A stretch of 61,217 bases of DNA from Acidobacteriota bacterium (GTDB taxonomy: Bacteria > Acidobacteriota > Terriglobia > Acidiferrales > UBA7541), in NCBI GenBank assembly GCA_027307115.1, contig DAHUXN010000058.1:1-61217 (forward strand). Reading direction: 5' to 3'. Each line of letters starts with the position of its first letter. Within the stretch, counting starts at the first letter, position 1. Below are positions 25,079 to 33,908 of this stretch, piece by piece. A program made the position numbers and the translations under genes. A model generated the notes under the pieces. It searched no databases. It had not been told where the DNA came from and saw only the letters and a list, made by a program, of their open reading frames with translations.

Positions 25079-26047
25079 CTAGACCAATACTTCAGGTACT
25101 TCCATTCTGCCGCCACGGAAAGCGGATTCGAACGCGGCGACGCATTTGGGATCGAAATCGCTGCCGGCGCCTTTCAGGATGATGTCACGCGCTTCGAACG
25201 GAGACATCGCTTTGCGGTAGGGACGATCGCTCACCAGCGCGTCGTAAACATCGGCCACCGTGATGATGCGCGCTTCAATGGGAATATCTTCGCCCTTGGT
25301 GGGATGATAGCCCGAGCCATCGAATTTATCGTGATGGGCAAGAATAATCGGGAGCACGCGGCGCAACGTTCCGCCGACGGCCACGGGGCGGAGGGCTTCC
25401 ACGCCCCTGGGCAAATGCGCTTGCACTTCGGTCAGTTCGTCTTCCGAAAGCCGCGCGGATTTGTAGAGGATGTTGCGGCTGACTTCGAGCTTTCCGATAT
25501 CGTGGAGAAGAGCGGCGGCACGTACGTCTTCAATTTGTTCGTCCGGCATACCCATTTCAGCCGCCATGCGCGCGGCGTAAACCGAAACGCGGAACGAATG
25601 ATTCTGGGTATATTTGTCGTTGGAGATGACCTGACAGAGGATTTGCAGCACGCCGAAATATGTTTCGCGCAGCTCGGACATGCCCTTTTCCTTGACTTCA
25701 TAAAGAGTGCCCATGGCGTAGGCAGTTACGATGAGGAAGCCACCCCAGATGGCTACATCCGACCAGCCGATTAAATGGCGCATGGTGACGCCCAAACCGG
25801 AGGCCAGCGCCACCGGGTTCATTATGTTAAGCCATGAGACGATTAATATGGATGCGACGGCGGTTTGCACGGCACGCGTCCGGCCGAAGTAGTATGCCGC
25901 AAAAAGCGTGGGCAGGTTATAAAACGTCAGAACGAGACGTTCTCCCGCCACGAAGAAATTGATCACCGCGGCGAAGGCGATAATCGAGAATATCAACAGC
26001 AGCTCTTTGTTGAGCGCCATGAGGCGGGACATCAGTGGCTTGTTCAA
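25079..26047 (-). CDS. Membrane-anchored HD-GYP domain protein
   Basis: 322 residues. An N-terminal set of membrane helices (residues 14-115: LLLIFSIIAFAAVINFFV, AVASILIVSWLNIMNPVA, VAIWGGFLIVTAYAMG) is joined to an HD-GYP domain: NHSFRVSVYAARMA, LLHDIGK with His182-Asp183, HLPRGVEAL, then HHDKFDGSGYH at 238-248. HD-GYP proteins hydrolyse cyclic di-GMP or related nucleotides, lowering signal levels. The third residue of the GYP motif is His, not Pro. TTG 26047 follows GGAGGA by 7 nt and is preferred over ATG 26032. Confidence 0.9.
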   Translation of the reverse strand: MNKPLMSRLMALNKELLLIFSIIAFAAVINFFVAGERLVLTFYNLPTLFAAYYFGRTRAVQTAVASILIVSWLNIMNPVALASGLGVTMRHLIGWSDVAIWGGFLIVTAYAMGTLYEVKEKGMSELRETYFGVLQILCQVISNDKYTQNHSFRVSVYAARMAAEMGMPDEQIEDVRAAALLHDIGKLEVSRNILYKSARLSEDELTEVQAHLPRGVEALRPVAVGGTLRRVLPIILAHHDKFDGSGYHPTKGEDIPIEARIITVADVYDALVSDRPYRKAMSPFEARDIILKGAGSDFDPKCVAAFESAFRGGRMEVPEVLV

Positions 26048-26290
26048 GAGCCTGTCCTCCGCGGGTGAATCTTTTTCGATCTGCGGCCTCGTGTTGCGAC
26101 CGCTCTAAATGGTAACAACGCAGTCTGCCTGGCGGTGTTGTTTGTCGGCTGCATTGCTCTATCCATGCAACTGTACCAAGCGCGGAGGCGCCTGTACCGA
26201 AGGGCAGGCGCCGCCAATGGCATTTTGACGGCGCTGATGGTACTTTGGCGGCAGGGCTGAAGAAGAAGTGGCGCGGACAAGGAGAAACAA

Positions 26291-28012
26291 ATGACGTGGG
26301 GCCAGAGACGAACGCTGGTGATCCTGCTGGTTATTGCGGCCGTGGTGCTGTTCATCTGGATTGTTCCGCACTGGACGTTTACGAGCGGAGAGGCGATTTC
26401 GTCCAATTCCGTTCTCGTTCTCGACTTGAACGGATCTATCGAAGAGCAGCGCGCCACGGATCTTTCGAGTGTTTTCTTCGGCTCGCCAACCCTTGTGCTT
26501 CACGAAATCAACGATGCAATCGATTCCGCGCGCACGGATTCCCGAATCGAGGGGCTCGTTGTAAGAATCGGCCCTCTGGAAACCGGGTGGGCAAAGCTGG
26601 AAGAAATTCATTCTCATCTTCTTGCATTCCACGCGAGCGGGAAGCCCAGCATCTGTTATTTGGGATATGACGGCGAAGAGAACGCGGAATATTACGTTGC
26701 CACGGGATGCGATCAGATTTGGCTGACGCCCTCCAATCCACTCGACGTTCGCGGGATGATGGCTGAAGCGACGTTCCTGCGCGGTACGCTCGATAAATTA
26801 AAGGTCGTTCCGGATTTTTATCACATCGCGGAATTCAAAACCGCAACGAACCAGTACACGGAGAAAAAATTCACTCCCGCGCATCGAGAAGAGGTGGAAT
26901 CGCTTCTAACCAGCCTCTATGACCGATATTTAACGGAAGTTTCGTCGGCACGCCACATCGATCGCTCGCATTTTGCCGACTTAGTGCAAAAGGGACCTTT
27001 CTTGCCGGAAGACGCGATGCAGGACAAGCTGGTGGACCGTTTGGCGTACTGGGATGAAGTGCAGGATTTTTTTCGTCAGAAGACCGGGGAGTGGAACCCC
27101 GTGGGCTTCGCGCAATATCGCCAGGGATTAAGCGATGGAAGCGGACCTAGGATCGCGATCATCTATGCGTCGGGGGAAATTGTATCGGGCGCTTCGCAGA
27201 TAACTCCGGGCGGTACGGTCGTCATGGGTGGCGATTCGGTGGCGGCCGAGATTCGAGAGGCGCGGACCGATTCGAGCATCCGCGCGATAGTTCTTCGCGT
27301 CGATTCGCCGGGCGGTTCAGCATTGGCGAGCGAAGTGATTCGACGGGAAGTGCAGCTGGCGCGCAAGAAGAAGCCCGTGGTCGTTTCCATGTCGGATGTG
27401 GCAGCTTCCGGCGGATACTGGATTTCCATGTCGGCCGATAAAATCATCGCGGATCCGGGAACGATTACGGCGTCGATCGGCGTACTGAGCGGAAAGATGA
27501 ATATTTCCGGGTTATATAAACTTCTCGGACTGAGTACCGACTACGTCTCGACGAGCGACAATGCAACGCTCTATTCTTCGCAACAGGATTTCACTCCGGC
27601 GCAGCAGCTGATAGTCCAAAGGATGCTCCAGAACATTTATACAAGCTTCACGCAGGGTGTGGCGCAAGGCCGCGGATTGCCAATTGCCACGGTACAGAAA
27701 ATCGCCAAAGGGCGGGTATGGAGCGGCGAGCAGGCCAAGGGCTTGGGCCTTGTCGATGACTTGGGCGGCACGGATCGAGCAGTCACGGTGGCAAAGGAGC
27801 TTGCGCACATCCCGGTCAATCGTTCCGTGGAAATCGTGCGTCTGCCGAAGGAAAAGACGCTTTTCGATTTATTTCTCGAGCGCAGCGAGGGCCAGGTGAT
27901 TTCGCATGGAGAAGACTACAGCTCCATTCAATCGCTCGTGCACCGCATGTCGTCCATGGTGGAAGCTGAGCCCGTGCGTGCGCAGATGCCGTATGTGCTA
28001 AGAATTCGTTGA
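26291..28012 (+). CDS. sppA: Signal peptide peptidase SppA, 67K type
   Basis: Membrane serine protease that degrades cleaved signal peptides. 573 residues, the long two-domain S49 form. An N-terminal anchor (LVILLVIAAVVLFIWIV) is followed by domain 1 with the general-base Lys183 (EFKTATNQYT) and domain 2 with the nucleophile Ser373 (SDVAASGGYWIS), matching the Lys209/Ser409 pair of the E. coli enzyme. ATG 26291 follows AAGGAG by 6 nt. It is divergent from the HD-GYP gene and is followed by tRNA-Cys. Confidence 0.94.
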   Translation: MTWGQRRTLVILLVIAAVVLFIWIVPHWTFTSGEAISSNSVLVLDLNGSIEEQRATDLSSVFFGSPTLVLHEINDAIDSARTDSRIEGLVVRIGPLETGWAKLEEIHSHLLAFHASGKPSICYLGYDGEENAEYYVATGCDQIWLTPSNPLDVRGMMAEATFLRGTLDKLKVVPDFYHIAEFKTATNQYTEKKFTPAHREEVESLLTSLYDRYLTEVSSARHIDRSHFADLVQKGPFLPEDAMQDKLVDRLAYWDEVQDFFRQKTGEWNPVGFAQYRQGLSDGSGPRIAIIYASGEIVSGASQITPGGTVVMGGDSVAAEIREARTDSSIRAIVLRVDSPGGSALASEVIRREVQLARKKKPVVVSMSDVAASGGYWISMSADKIIADPGTITASIGVLSGKMNISGLYKLLGLSTDYVSTSDNATLYSSQQDFTPAQQLIVQRMLQNIYTSFTQGVAQGRGLPIATVQKIAKGRVWSGEQAKGLGLVDDLGGTDRAVTVAKELAHIPVNRSVEIVRLPKEKTLFDLFLERSEGQVISHGEDYSSIQSLVHRMSSMVEAEPVRAQMPYVLRIR

Positions 28013-28049
28013 GGCCGCACGCGGTGTATACCTGCATCCAAATCGCTGG

Positions 28050-28076
28050 TTGACCTGACGCTAGTTTCGCTATACT
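28050..28076 (+). promoter_or_regulatory. Probable promoter of tRNA-Cys
   Basis: TTGACC (28050-28055) and TATACT (28071-28076), the latter 14 nt before the tRNA. The spacer is 15 bp, shorter than ideal. Confidence 0.5.
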
Positions 28077-28090
28077 TAGCACGTCCCTCG

Positions 28091-28165
28091 GGCGCGGTAC
28101 CCAAGTGGTAAGGGAGAGGTCTGCAAAACCTTTATACGCGAGTTCGATTCTCGCCCGCGCCTCCA
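28091..28165 (+). tRNA. tRNA-Cys (GCA)
   Basis: Acceptor stem GGCGCGG (28091-28097) pairs with CCGCGCC (28155-28161); the discriminator is T (U73, the tRNA-Cys identity base) and CCA is encoded (28163-28165). The anticodon loop CTGCAAA gives anticodon GCA. T arm: GCGAG-TTCGATT-CTCGC. Confidence 0.96.
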
Positions 28166-28372
28166 ACGTTTCACCCTTAACTTCAATCTAATTAATGGCG
28201 TCGAATTTTTGTCGCGACTAAGACGACACTTCAAATGCTCTTCTTGAGCGCTCAGACGCGAAACCAGGGCTAAGACAGCAAGAGGAACAAGCTTGAGTGG
28301 AAGCGAAGATCGGGAAAGCGAGAAAGCTCGATGGGGTGAAACCATCCACCTTGGGTTGACTTGGAGCCAAAT

Positions 28373-29023
28373 GTGACGTCTTTTTATGCGCTCGCTCTGG
28401 CTGTCCTTCTGGCAGCGTTGCCTTTCGGCCGAGCTGCGGGCGGCGCGTCGCGCGGACGCGATGTCCCCGCAGTGCAAGATGGCGAGGACCAGGGACTGGT
28501 CCCCGACAATTCGGTTCGCAAGATTTTACCCGACTTCGCCGAAGTAACGCCGACTCTCTACCGCGGCGCTCAGGCTTCGCACGAGGGCTTCCGTAAACTC
28601 GCCGCCATGGGCGTCAAAATCGTCATCGACCTGCGCGGCAACCGCAAGAGCGAGCGCAAATTCGTGAACAGTCTCGGCATGAGTTATATCCCCATGGGCT
28701 GGGAATGTTCATTTCCAAAAGATAAAACCTTCGCGGAATTCCTCACCTTGATTGCCGACAATCCCGGCACGAAAATCTTTGTCCACTGCCGCGTTGGCGA
28801 TGACCGCACGGGAATGATGATCGCCGCCTACCGCATGGCGGAGCAGGGGTGGTCCGCCGAGGAGGCCGAGAAGGAAATGGAGAGATTCGGATTTAACTTT
28901 GTTCATCGCCGGTTGATCTGTCCTCGGTTGTCCTCGTATGAAGAACATTTCCCCGAACGTTTCAGAACCGAGCCTGCCTTCCGCGAACTGCGCGAACGCC
29001 AAAACAAGGGAAAAACGGATTAA
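28373..29023 (+). CDS. Exported dual-specificity/tyrosine phosphatase-like protein
   Basis: 216 residues from GTG 28373 (GGAG 6 nt upstream; an in-frame TTG at 28361 precedes it). A signal peptide (SFYALALAVLLAALPFGRA) is followed by a DSP/PTP fold: LYRGAQASHEGFRKLAAMGVKIVIDLRG and the CX5R P-loop HCRVGDDRTG with the nucleophile Cys and Arg. It would dephosphorylate phospho-Tyr/Ser or phosphoinositol-type substrates outside the cytoplasm. The C-terminus is charged. It stands upstream of asnB and a membrane glycosyltransferase, so a role in envelope polysaccharide control is possible but inferred. Confidence 0.85.
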   Translation: MTSFYALALAVLLAALPFGRAAGGASRGRDVPAVQDGEDQGLVPDNSVRKILPDFAEVTPTLYRGAQASHEGFRKLAAMGVKIVIDLRGNRKSERKFVNSLGMSYIPMGWECSFPKDKTFAEFLTLIADNPGTKIFVHCRVGDDRTGMMIAAYRMAEQGWSAEEAEKEMERFGFNFVHRRLICPRLSSYEEHFPERFRTEPAFRELRERQNKGKTD

Positions 29024-29080
29024 TTCCGCTCCCTTGGCTCGAACAGTTCTCCTTATACCTTTTCATTCCTTTCAAGTTGG

Positions 29081-29109
29081 TTGAGCATACGCGTTGTTCA
29101 TGATAGGTT
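29081..29109 (+). promoter_or_regulatory. Possible promoter of asnB
   Basis: TTGAGC (29081-29086), 17-bp spacer, TAGGTT (29104-29109). The -10 box is weak. Confidence 0.35.
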
Positions 29110-29122
29110 GTTGGTATTGGGG

Positions 29123-29148
29123 ACCTTTCAAGAGTTTTTGTGAAAGGT
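29123..29148. promoter_or_regulatory. Operator-like or hairpin inverted repeat before asnB
   Basis: A perfect 8-bp inverted repeat, ACCTTTCA (29123-29130) and TGAAAGGT (29141-29148), with a 10-nt spacer, so half-site centres are 18 bp apart. It lies just downstream of the possible promoter and 58 nt before the asnB start. It could bind a dimeric repressor or form an mRNA hairpin. Confidence 0.45.
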
Positions 29149-29206
29149 GATCGGGATCGTTATTCGTGAAGGTTTCTTAACTCGCCAGTTTCTGGGGTGA
29201 ACACTT

Positions 29207-31132
29207 TTGTGCGGAATTGTCGGCTTTACCCATAGGATGGGTGTAGTCAGCCCACAGCGCATCGATAGTGCGGTCGCTTCGCTAATCCATCGTGGCCCTG
29301 ATCAGCAAGGGGTCTATCGGTCGAATTTCATTTCGCTGGGAGCAACGCGGCTGAAGATCATCGATCTTGAGTCGGGAAACCAGCCGATGGTATCGAATGA
29401 TGGCGATGTGGTTCTGGTTTTCAATGGCGAGATCTATAACCACATCGAGCTTCGACGTGAGCTCGAAGGCCTGGGCCATAAATTTCATTCCCACAGCGAC
29501 ACGGAAGTAATTCTCAACGCTTTTCTCCAGTGGGATACAAAGTGCTTCGCGCGGCTTCGCGGGATGTTTGCCATCGCGCTGTGGAGCGAGTCAAAAAAAC
29601 GGCTGGTTTTGGCGCGCGACCGGATGGGCATAAAGCCGCTTTACATCTGCTGTCTGAATGACGACATTCTCTTCGGTTCTGAGCTGAAAGCAATTCTGAT
29701 CCATCCTGAAGTGAACCGGCAGCTCAGCATGGCCGGACTCAATTGCTTTCTGTCCATGAATTTTGTTCCGTGTCCTTGGACTCTGGTGGATGGAATCGAG
29801 AAGCTTCCTCCGGGATACCTTCTCGAATGGCGGGACGGGGAAATCCGCAGGGAAATATTCTGGAGTGTGACGCTGCATGAAAATCCGCATTGGACTCTGG
29901 AGTCGGCCAAAGAGCAGCTGGATTTCCTGCTGCGGGATTCGATTCGCGAACATCTTGTTTCCGACGTGCCGCTCGGAATCTGGCTTAGCGGAGGCCTCGA
30001 TTCATCCACAATCCTCCACTATGCGGCGGCGCAGGCTTCTTCACGATTGAAGACATTTTCGATTTCTTTCCGAGGCAGAAGTTTCGATGAAACGGATTAT
30101 ATCCATCGAATGGCGGCGCAGTACGGAACCGAGCACCACGAACTCGATGTGAGTCCGGACGCGGACCTCACCAGCGCAATCGAAGAATTCGCTTATTACT
30201 CGGATGAGCCCAACGCCGATTCCGGCGCACTCCCCGTGTGGTTTCTGTCCCAGATGACCCGCGACCACGTGACGGTGGCGTTGAGCGGCGAAGGTGCGGA
30301 CGAGATTTTCGGAGGTTACCTTACCTACCGCGCGGATGGTTTGGCGCGCGCGGCTCGGCGGATTCCGGCTGGCGTGCGGCGGTGCGCCCTGAAGCTGTTG
30401 AGACACTTGCCCGTTTCGGACGACAAGATCGCGCCGGAATACAAATTGAAACGCTTTCTCGAAGGTTCGCTGTTGTCTGCCGAGGAAGCTCATTTGTATT
30501 GGAACGGTACTTTTTCTGAGGCCCAAAAGAAGCGTTTTTTCGTGGGCGCAGACAGCCGATATATTTCCAGTCTACTGAGGGGCTTTCGCGAGCCATCGAA
30601 CAGCTTGGGGAATTTGAATCGCTTCCTGGCGCTCGACCAGAAATGTTATTTACCCGACGACATTCTGTATAAGAGCGACCGCATGAGCATGGCCCATTCC
30701 GTGGAATTGAGGCCGCCATTCCTGGATCATCGCCTCGTCGAATTCGCTGCTTCGCTTCCCGAGAAGTTCAAAATCAACGGATCCAGTCAAAAATACCTGT
30801 TGAGGGAGTTGATGAAGCGCAAGCTCCCCGGGTTCATTTTGCAGCGAAAAAAGATCGGCTTGGATATTCCCACGCACGACTGGTTGCGTGGTGTGCTGCG
30901 CCCGATGCTGCTCGATACGTTGACGACGGACGCAATCAAACAAACGAAGTTGTTCCGCGCCGACGTGATACAAGGCTTCATTCAAGACCACATGGAGCGG
31001 CGCGCCAACATCGGCTTTCATCTTTGGGGTTTGATGATTCTTTTTCTCTGGATGAAGAAATGGAAGATTCAGGCGGCGCCGTTCGCCGAAGTGAAACGGG
31101 AACCTCTCGAAAAGGTCCTTACCTTCACGTAG
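29207..31132 (+). CDS. asnB: Asparagine synthase (glutamine-hydrolysing)
   Basis: 641 residues. The N-terminal glutaminase domain begins at the catalytic Cys2 (CGIVGFTHR) after a TTG start, and contains NGEIYNH and the SDTEV strand. The C-terminal synthase domain has the ATP P-loop LSGGLDSS near residue 263 and ALSGEGADEIFGGY near 362. It makes asparagine, or in clustered forms an amide on a sugar or peptide. The next gene, a GT39 glycosyltransferase, starts inside its 3' end. The position between an exported phosphatase and GT39 hints at envelope-sugar chemistry rather than housekeeping Asn synthesis; this is inference. Confidence 0.93.
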   Translation: MCGIVGFTHRMGVVSPQRIDSAVASLIHRGPDQQGVYRSNFISLGATRLKIIDLESGNQPMVSNDGDVVLVFNGEIYNHIELRRELEGLGHKFHSHSDTEVILNAFLQWDTKCFARLRGMFAIALWSESKKRLVLARDRMGIKPLYICCLNDDILFGSELKAILIHPEVNRQLSMAGLNCFLSMNFVPCPWTLVDGIEKLPPGYLLEWRDGEIRREIFWSVTLHENPHWTLESAKEQLDFLLRDSIREHLVSDVPLGIWLSGGLDSSTILHYAAAQASSRLKTFSISFRGRSFDETDYIHRMAAQYGTEHHELDVSPDADLTSAIEEFAYYSDEPNADSGALPVWFLSQMTRDHVTVALSGEGADEIFGGYLTYRADGLARAARRIPAGVRRCALKLLRHLPVSDDKIAPEYKLKRFLEGSLLSAEEAHLYWNGTFSEAQKKRFFVGADSRYISSLLRGFREPSNSLGNLNRFLALDQKCYLPDDILYKSDRMSMAHSVELRPPFLDHRLVEFAASLPEKFKINGSSQKYLLRELMKRKLPGFILQRKKIGLDIPTHDWLRGVLRPMLLDTLTTDAIKQTKLFRADVIQGFIQDHMERRANIGFHLWGLMILFLWMKKWKIQAAPFAEVKREPLEKVLTFT

Positions 31133-32877
31133 CTGTCATTCTGTTTGCCGCGATCATTTATCTGGGTTGCGTTTTTTCGCCGCCGTCGTTGATGGATGAT
31201 GTGGACGCGGTGCAGGCGCAGATCGCGCACAACATGTTGCAGTCGGGCGACTGGGTAACCGCGCGGCTCGACGGTGTCGCCTACCTCGAAAAATCCCCGC
31301 TTGTCTATTGGACCATCGCCGTCTCGTACGCGATTTTCGGCGTTCATGATTGGTCGGCGCGCATACCGATTGCCCTTTCGGTGGTCGCTCTTTGCTGGCT
31401 GACCACGTGCTTTGGCGCCTGGGCATTTGGGCGCAGGGCCGGATTTTACGCGGGACTATGTCTGGCAACGTGCGTGGGGCTGTTTCTCTTTACGCGCATT
31501 CTGATTCCCGACGTCATGTTGACGATCACAGTGGCGCTTGCCATGTGGGCGTTCCTGCGCGCGCTCGAAGAGGAAGAGCATCGTCCGCGTCTGTGGGCTT
31601 TCGTTTTCGCTGCGAGCATGGGAATTGGGCTGCTTCTCAAAAGTCTGATTGCCGTGGTCTTTCCGTGCGGCGCTGCGATCGTCTATTTATTGCTGACCCG
31701 CCAGTTATTTCTGCGACGCACATGGAAACGCCTGCACGTTATTAGCGGGCTGATGGCGATAATCATTATCGCCGCGCCGTGGCATGTGCTCGCCACGTTG
31801 CGAAATCCCCCTTATTTCGCCTTTACCATGCATAGCGGGCCGGGTGAGTATCACGGCTTCCTTTGGTTTTATTTCGTCAATGAGCAACTTCTACGTTTTT
31901 TGAATCTGCGCTATCCCCGGGATTACAACACGGTTCCGCGTCTTTATTTCTGGGTGCTGAATTTGGTGTGGCTTTTCCCGTGGAGCGCCTATTTGCCCGC
32001 AACGTTGGGACTCTCCTACAAGCCGGTCGATCGCGCCGGGCGAACGCGTTTGTTGGCGCTATGCTGGGCCGGCTTCCTGCTGATCTTCTTCACGTTCTCG
32101 ACGACTCAGGAATACTACTCCATGCCTTGCTATCCCGCTCTGGCGCTGCTGATAGGTTCGGCGATGGACCGCGAGGGAAAATGGGTGCGGCGTGGAACAA
32201 AATTTCTGCTGGTGACCGCGGCCGTGGCCACCGCAATGATCGCCGCAATACTATTGCGTGTGCGAGGCATCCCTACGCCGGGTGATATTTCTTCTGCTTT
32301 GACGCAGCATCCTTCGGCATACACGCTTTCATTGGGCCACCTTGAGGACCTGACGCTGGATTCTTTCGCGTACTTGCGCGCTCCTCTGATTCTGGCGGGG
32401 ATCGCTTTTCTCGTTGGCGTGTTTGGCACCTGGCGATGCAGCGGGAGGCGCGCGTTCCTTGCCGTTGCGGTGATGATGGTGATTTTCCTGCATGCGGCGC
32501 GGCTGGCGATGGTGACGTTCGATCCGTATATGTCTTCGCGTCCCTTGGCCAATGCGCTTTTGCGCAGCCCGGCGGGGCAGTTGATCGTCGACGATCAGTA
32601 CTACGCCTTCTCGTCCGTTTTTTTCTACACGAATCGCCAGGCGTTGCTCTTGAATGGCCGAGTGACAAACCTGGAGTATGGCTCTTACGCGCCGGAGGCT
32701 CCGCGCGTTTTCATTGACGACGCCGATTTCAAAAAGCTCTGGCTTACTCGCGAGCGCTACTACGTTGTCGCGGATCATTCCGCGGTTCCTCGGTTCGAGA
32801 AATTAGTCGGTCGCGGCGATCTTTACACAGTTGCCGCCAGCGGGGGCAAACTCGTTTTTACAAATCAGCCCTTGTGA
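31060..32877 (+). CDS. GT39/ArnT-like membrane glycosyltransferase
   Basis: 605 residues from ATG 31060; the frame is open to 31024 and all plausible starts lie inside asnB. The conserved start of the GT-C fold follows the first membrane helix: PSLMDDVDAVQAQIAHNMLQSGDW, with the Asp pair typical of the first periplasmic loop, then LDGVAYLEKSPLVYW. About 11-12 membrane helices follow (for example TIALPS-type ARIPIALSVVALCWLTT, MLTITVALAMWAFLRAL) and a C-terminal periplasmic domain. It uses a polyprenyl-phosphate sugar donor to modify lipid A or proteins. Translation is probably coupled to asnB. Confidence 0.9.
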   Translation: MEDSGGAVRRSETGTSRKGPYLHVAVILFAAIIYLGCVFSPPSLMDDVDAVQAQIAHNMLQSGDWVTARLDGVAYLEKSPLVYWTIAVSYAIFGVHDWSARIPIALSVVALCWLTTCFGAWAFGRRAGFYAGLCLATCVGLFLFTRILIPDVMLTITVALAMWAFLRALEEEEHRPRLWAFVFAASMGIGLLLKSLIAVVFPCGAAIVYLLLTRQLFLRRTWKRLHVISGLMAIIIIAAPWHVLATLRNPPYFAFTMHSGPGEYHGFLWFYFVNEQLLRFLNLRYPRDYNTVPRLYFWVLNLVWLFPWSAYLPATLGLSYKPVDRAGRTRLLALCWAGFLLIFFTFSTTQEYYSMPCYPALALLIGSAMDREGKWVRRGTKFLLVTAAVATAMIAAILLRVRGIPTPGDISSALTQHPSAYTLSLGHLEDLTLDSFAYLRAPLILAGIAFLVGVFGTWRCSGRRAFLAVAVMMVIFLHAARLAMVTFDPYMSSRPLANALLRSPAGQLIVDDQYYAFSSVFFYTNRQALLLNGRVTNLEYGSYAPEAPRVFIDDADFKKLWLTRERYYVVADHSAVPRFEKLVGRGDLYTVAASGGKLVFTNQPL

Positions 32878-32959
32878 ATTGCCGTGCAGAGATCTTCAAG
32901 AAAAGGCAACGGGCAGGCCCGTATCCTGACCCGCCCATTCCAACCGTGATAAAGACTGT

Positions 32960-33778
32960 TCAGTTTCCCGGAGGCAAGCCACGAGAATGCCCGGGGGTCG
33001 GTTTGGTGCCGTTTGGATTGCTGGAACTGCCGCCGCGATTCTTGACGATCGCGATGGGGGTAGCGATTGCTACGGCAGCGATCACCGTGAACCAGATGGG
33101 ATGTGCCGAAGCGAATCCGACCACGTCGCCGCTCCCCGTGCCGCTGATTTTGGTATTGTTGCCCGCGTCGAGCACATCCTGATTTGGCGCGATGATCGGT
33201 GGATCCGGTAGGGCGTCCCGGTCACGGATCGAAGACATCTGGCCGGCGCCGACCATGACGCATTGGTTCGCGAGGTTGCAGAACTTTACTTTGCCCTCGA
33301 AAACCACCAGGTGCGTGATGGAGTTCGTGTAGGCCATGTAGAAATCGGTTCCGACCACGCCGGCGACTCCCGTTGGAGTGCGAGCTTGGAAACTGGCGCC
33401 GGGCTTAGCGAGATGAACCACTTTCGAGCGCACTTCGCCGAACGTGACGTCAATCTGAGTCTGCTGCTGTGAGGCGTCGTGCTTCACGACGGTCAGCGAC
33501 GAGTCCGAGCCGACGTTTAAGACCGAGCCATCATCGAGCTTGATTCGAGCGCGCGCCATGTGTCCCGTGTTCACCACATCTCCCCAGTAAACGGGTGCCG
33601 GTGGCTGAACGGGCGTCGTCTGCGTGCCGCGCACCAACTCTACTTTGGGGAGAACAAGCGATATGCTGCCCGCGTGCTGCGCCGCAGCCGCCGCAGCGTA
33701 TGCAACGTCTGGCGGGATAGCTAGCGTCGTTACAGCGAAGGCGACACAGGCCCACAAAACTGCGCGATTTCGAATCAT
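32960..33778 (-). CDS. Exported FecR-domain protein
   Basis: 272 residues from ATG 33778, preceded by GAGAGGA. Signal peptide: MIRNRAVLWACVAFAVTTLA, then PPDVAYA. The FecR domain follows: VYWGDVVNTGHMARARIKLDDGSVLNVGSDSSLTV and GEVRSKVVHLAKPGASFQARTPTGVAGVVGTDF. Near the C-terminus is a hydrophobic helix (PIWFTVIAAVAIATPIAIV) and a short Pro/Gly tail. This is not the cytoplasmic-anti-sigma FecR form but the exported single-domain type common as a cell-surface or polysaccharide-linked protein. Convergent with the GT39 gene. Confidence 0.85.
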   Translation of the reverse strand: MIRNRAVLWACVAFAVTTLAIPPDVAYAAAAAAQHAGSISLVLPKVELVRGTQTTPVQPPAPVYWGDVVNTGHMARARIKLDDGSVLNVGSDSSLTVVKHDASQQQTQIDVTFGEVRSKVVHLAKPGASFQARTPTGVAGVVGTDFYMAYTNSITHLVVFEGKVKFCNLANQCVMVGAGQMSSIRDRDALPDPPIIAPNQDVLDAGNNTKISGTGSGDVVGFASAHPIWFTVIAAVAIATPIAIVKNRGGSSSNPNGTKPTPGHSRGLPPGN

Positions 33779-33908
33779 TGACGTCCTCTCATGCGTTCGA
33801 AAACCTACTGTTTTATCAGAGGCTACCAACGCGAGGACGCAATCGCCACAGAATTGCCGAGCTTGTTGCTGATTCTGTTATCGTCCTTTTTCTTCCGTCC
33901 TTGTCGAG

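Noticed and set aside
32909-32922. Palindrome ACGGGCAGGCCCGT between the GT39 and FecR genes
   Set aside because: The 6-bp stem with 2-nt loop has no T-run and no partner signal; chance is likely.
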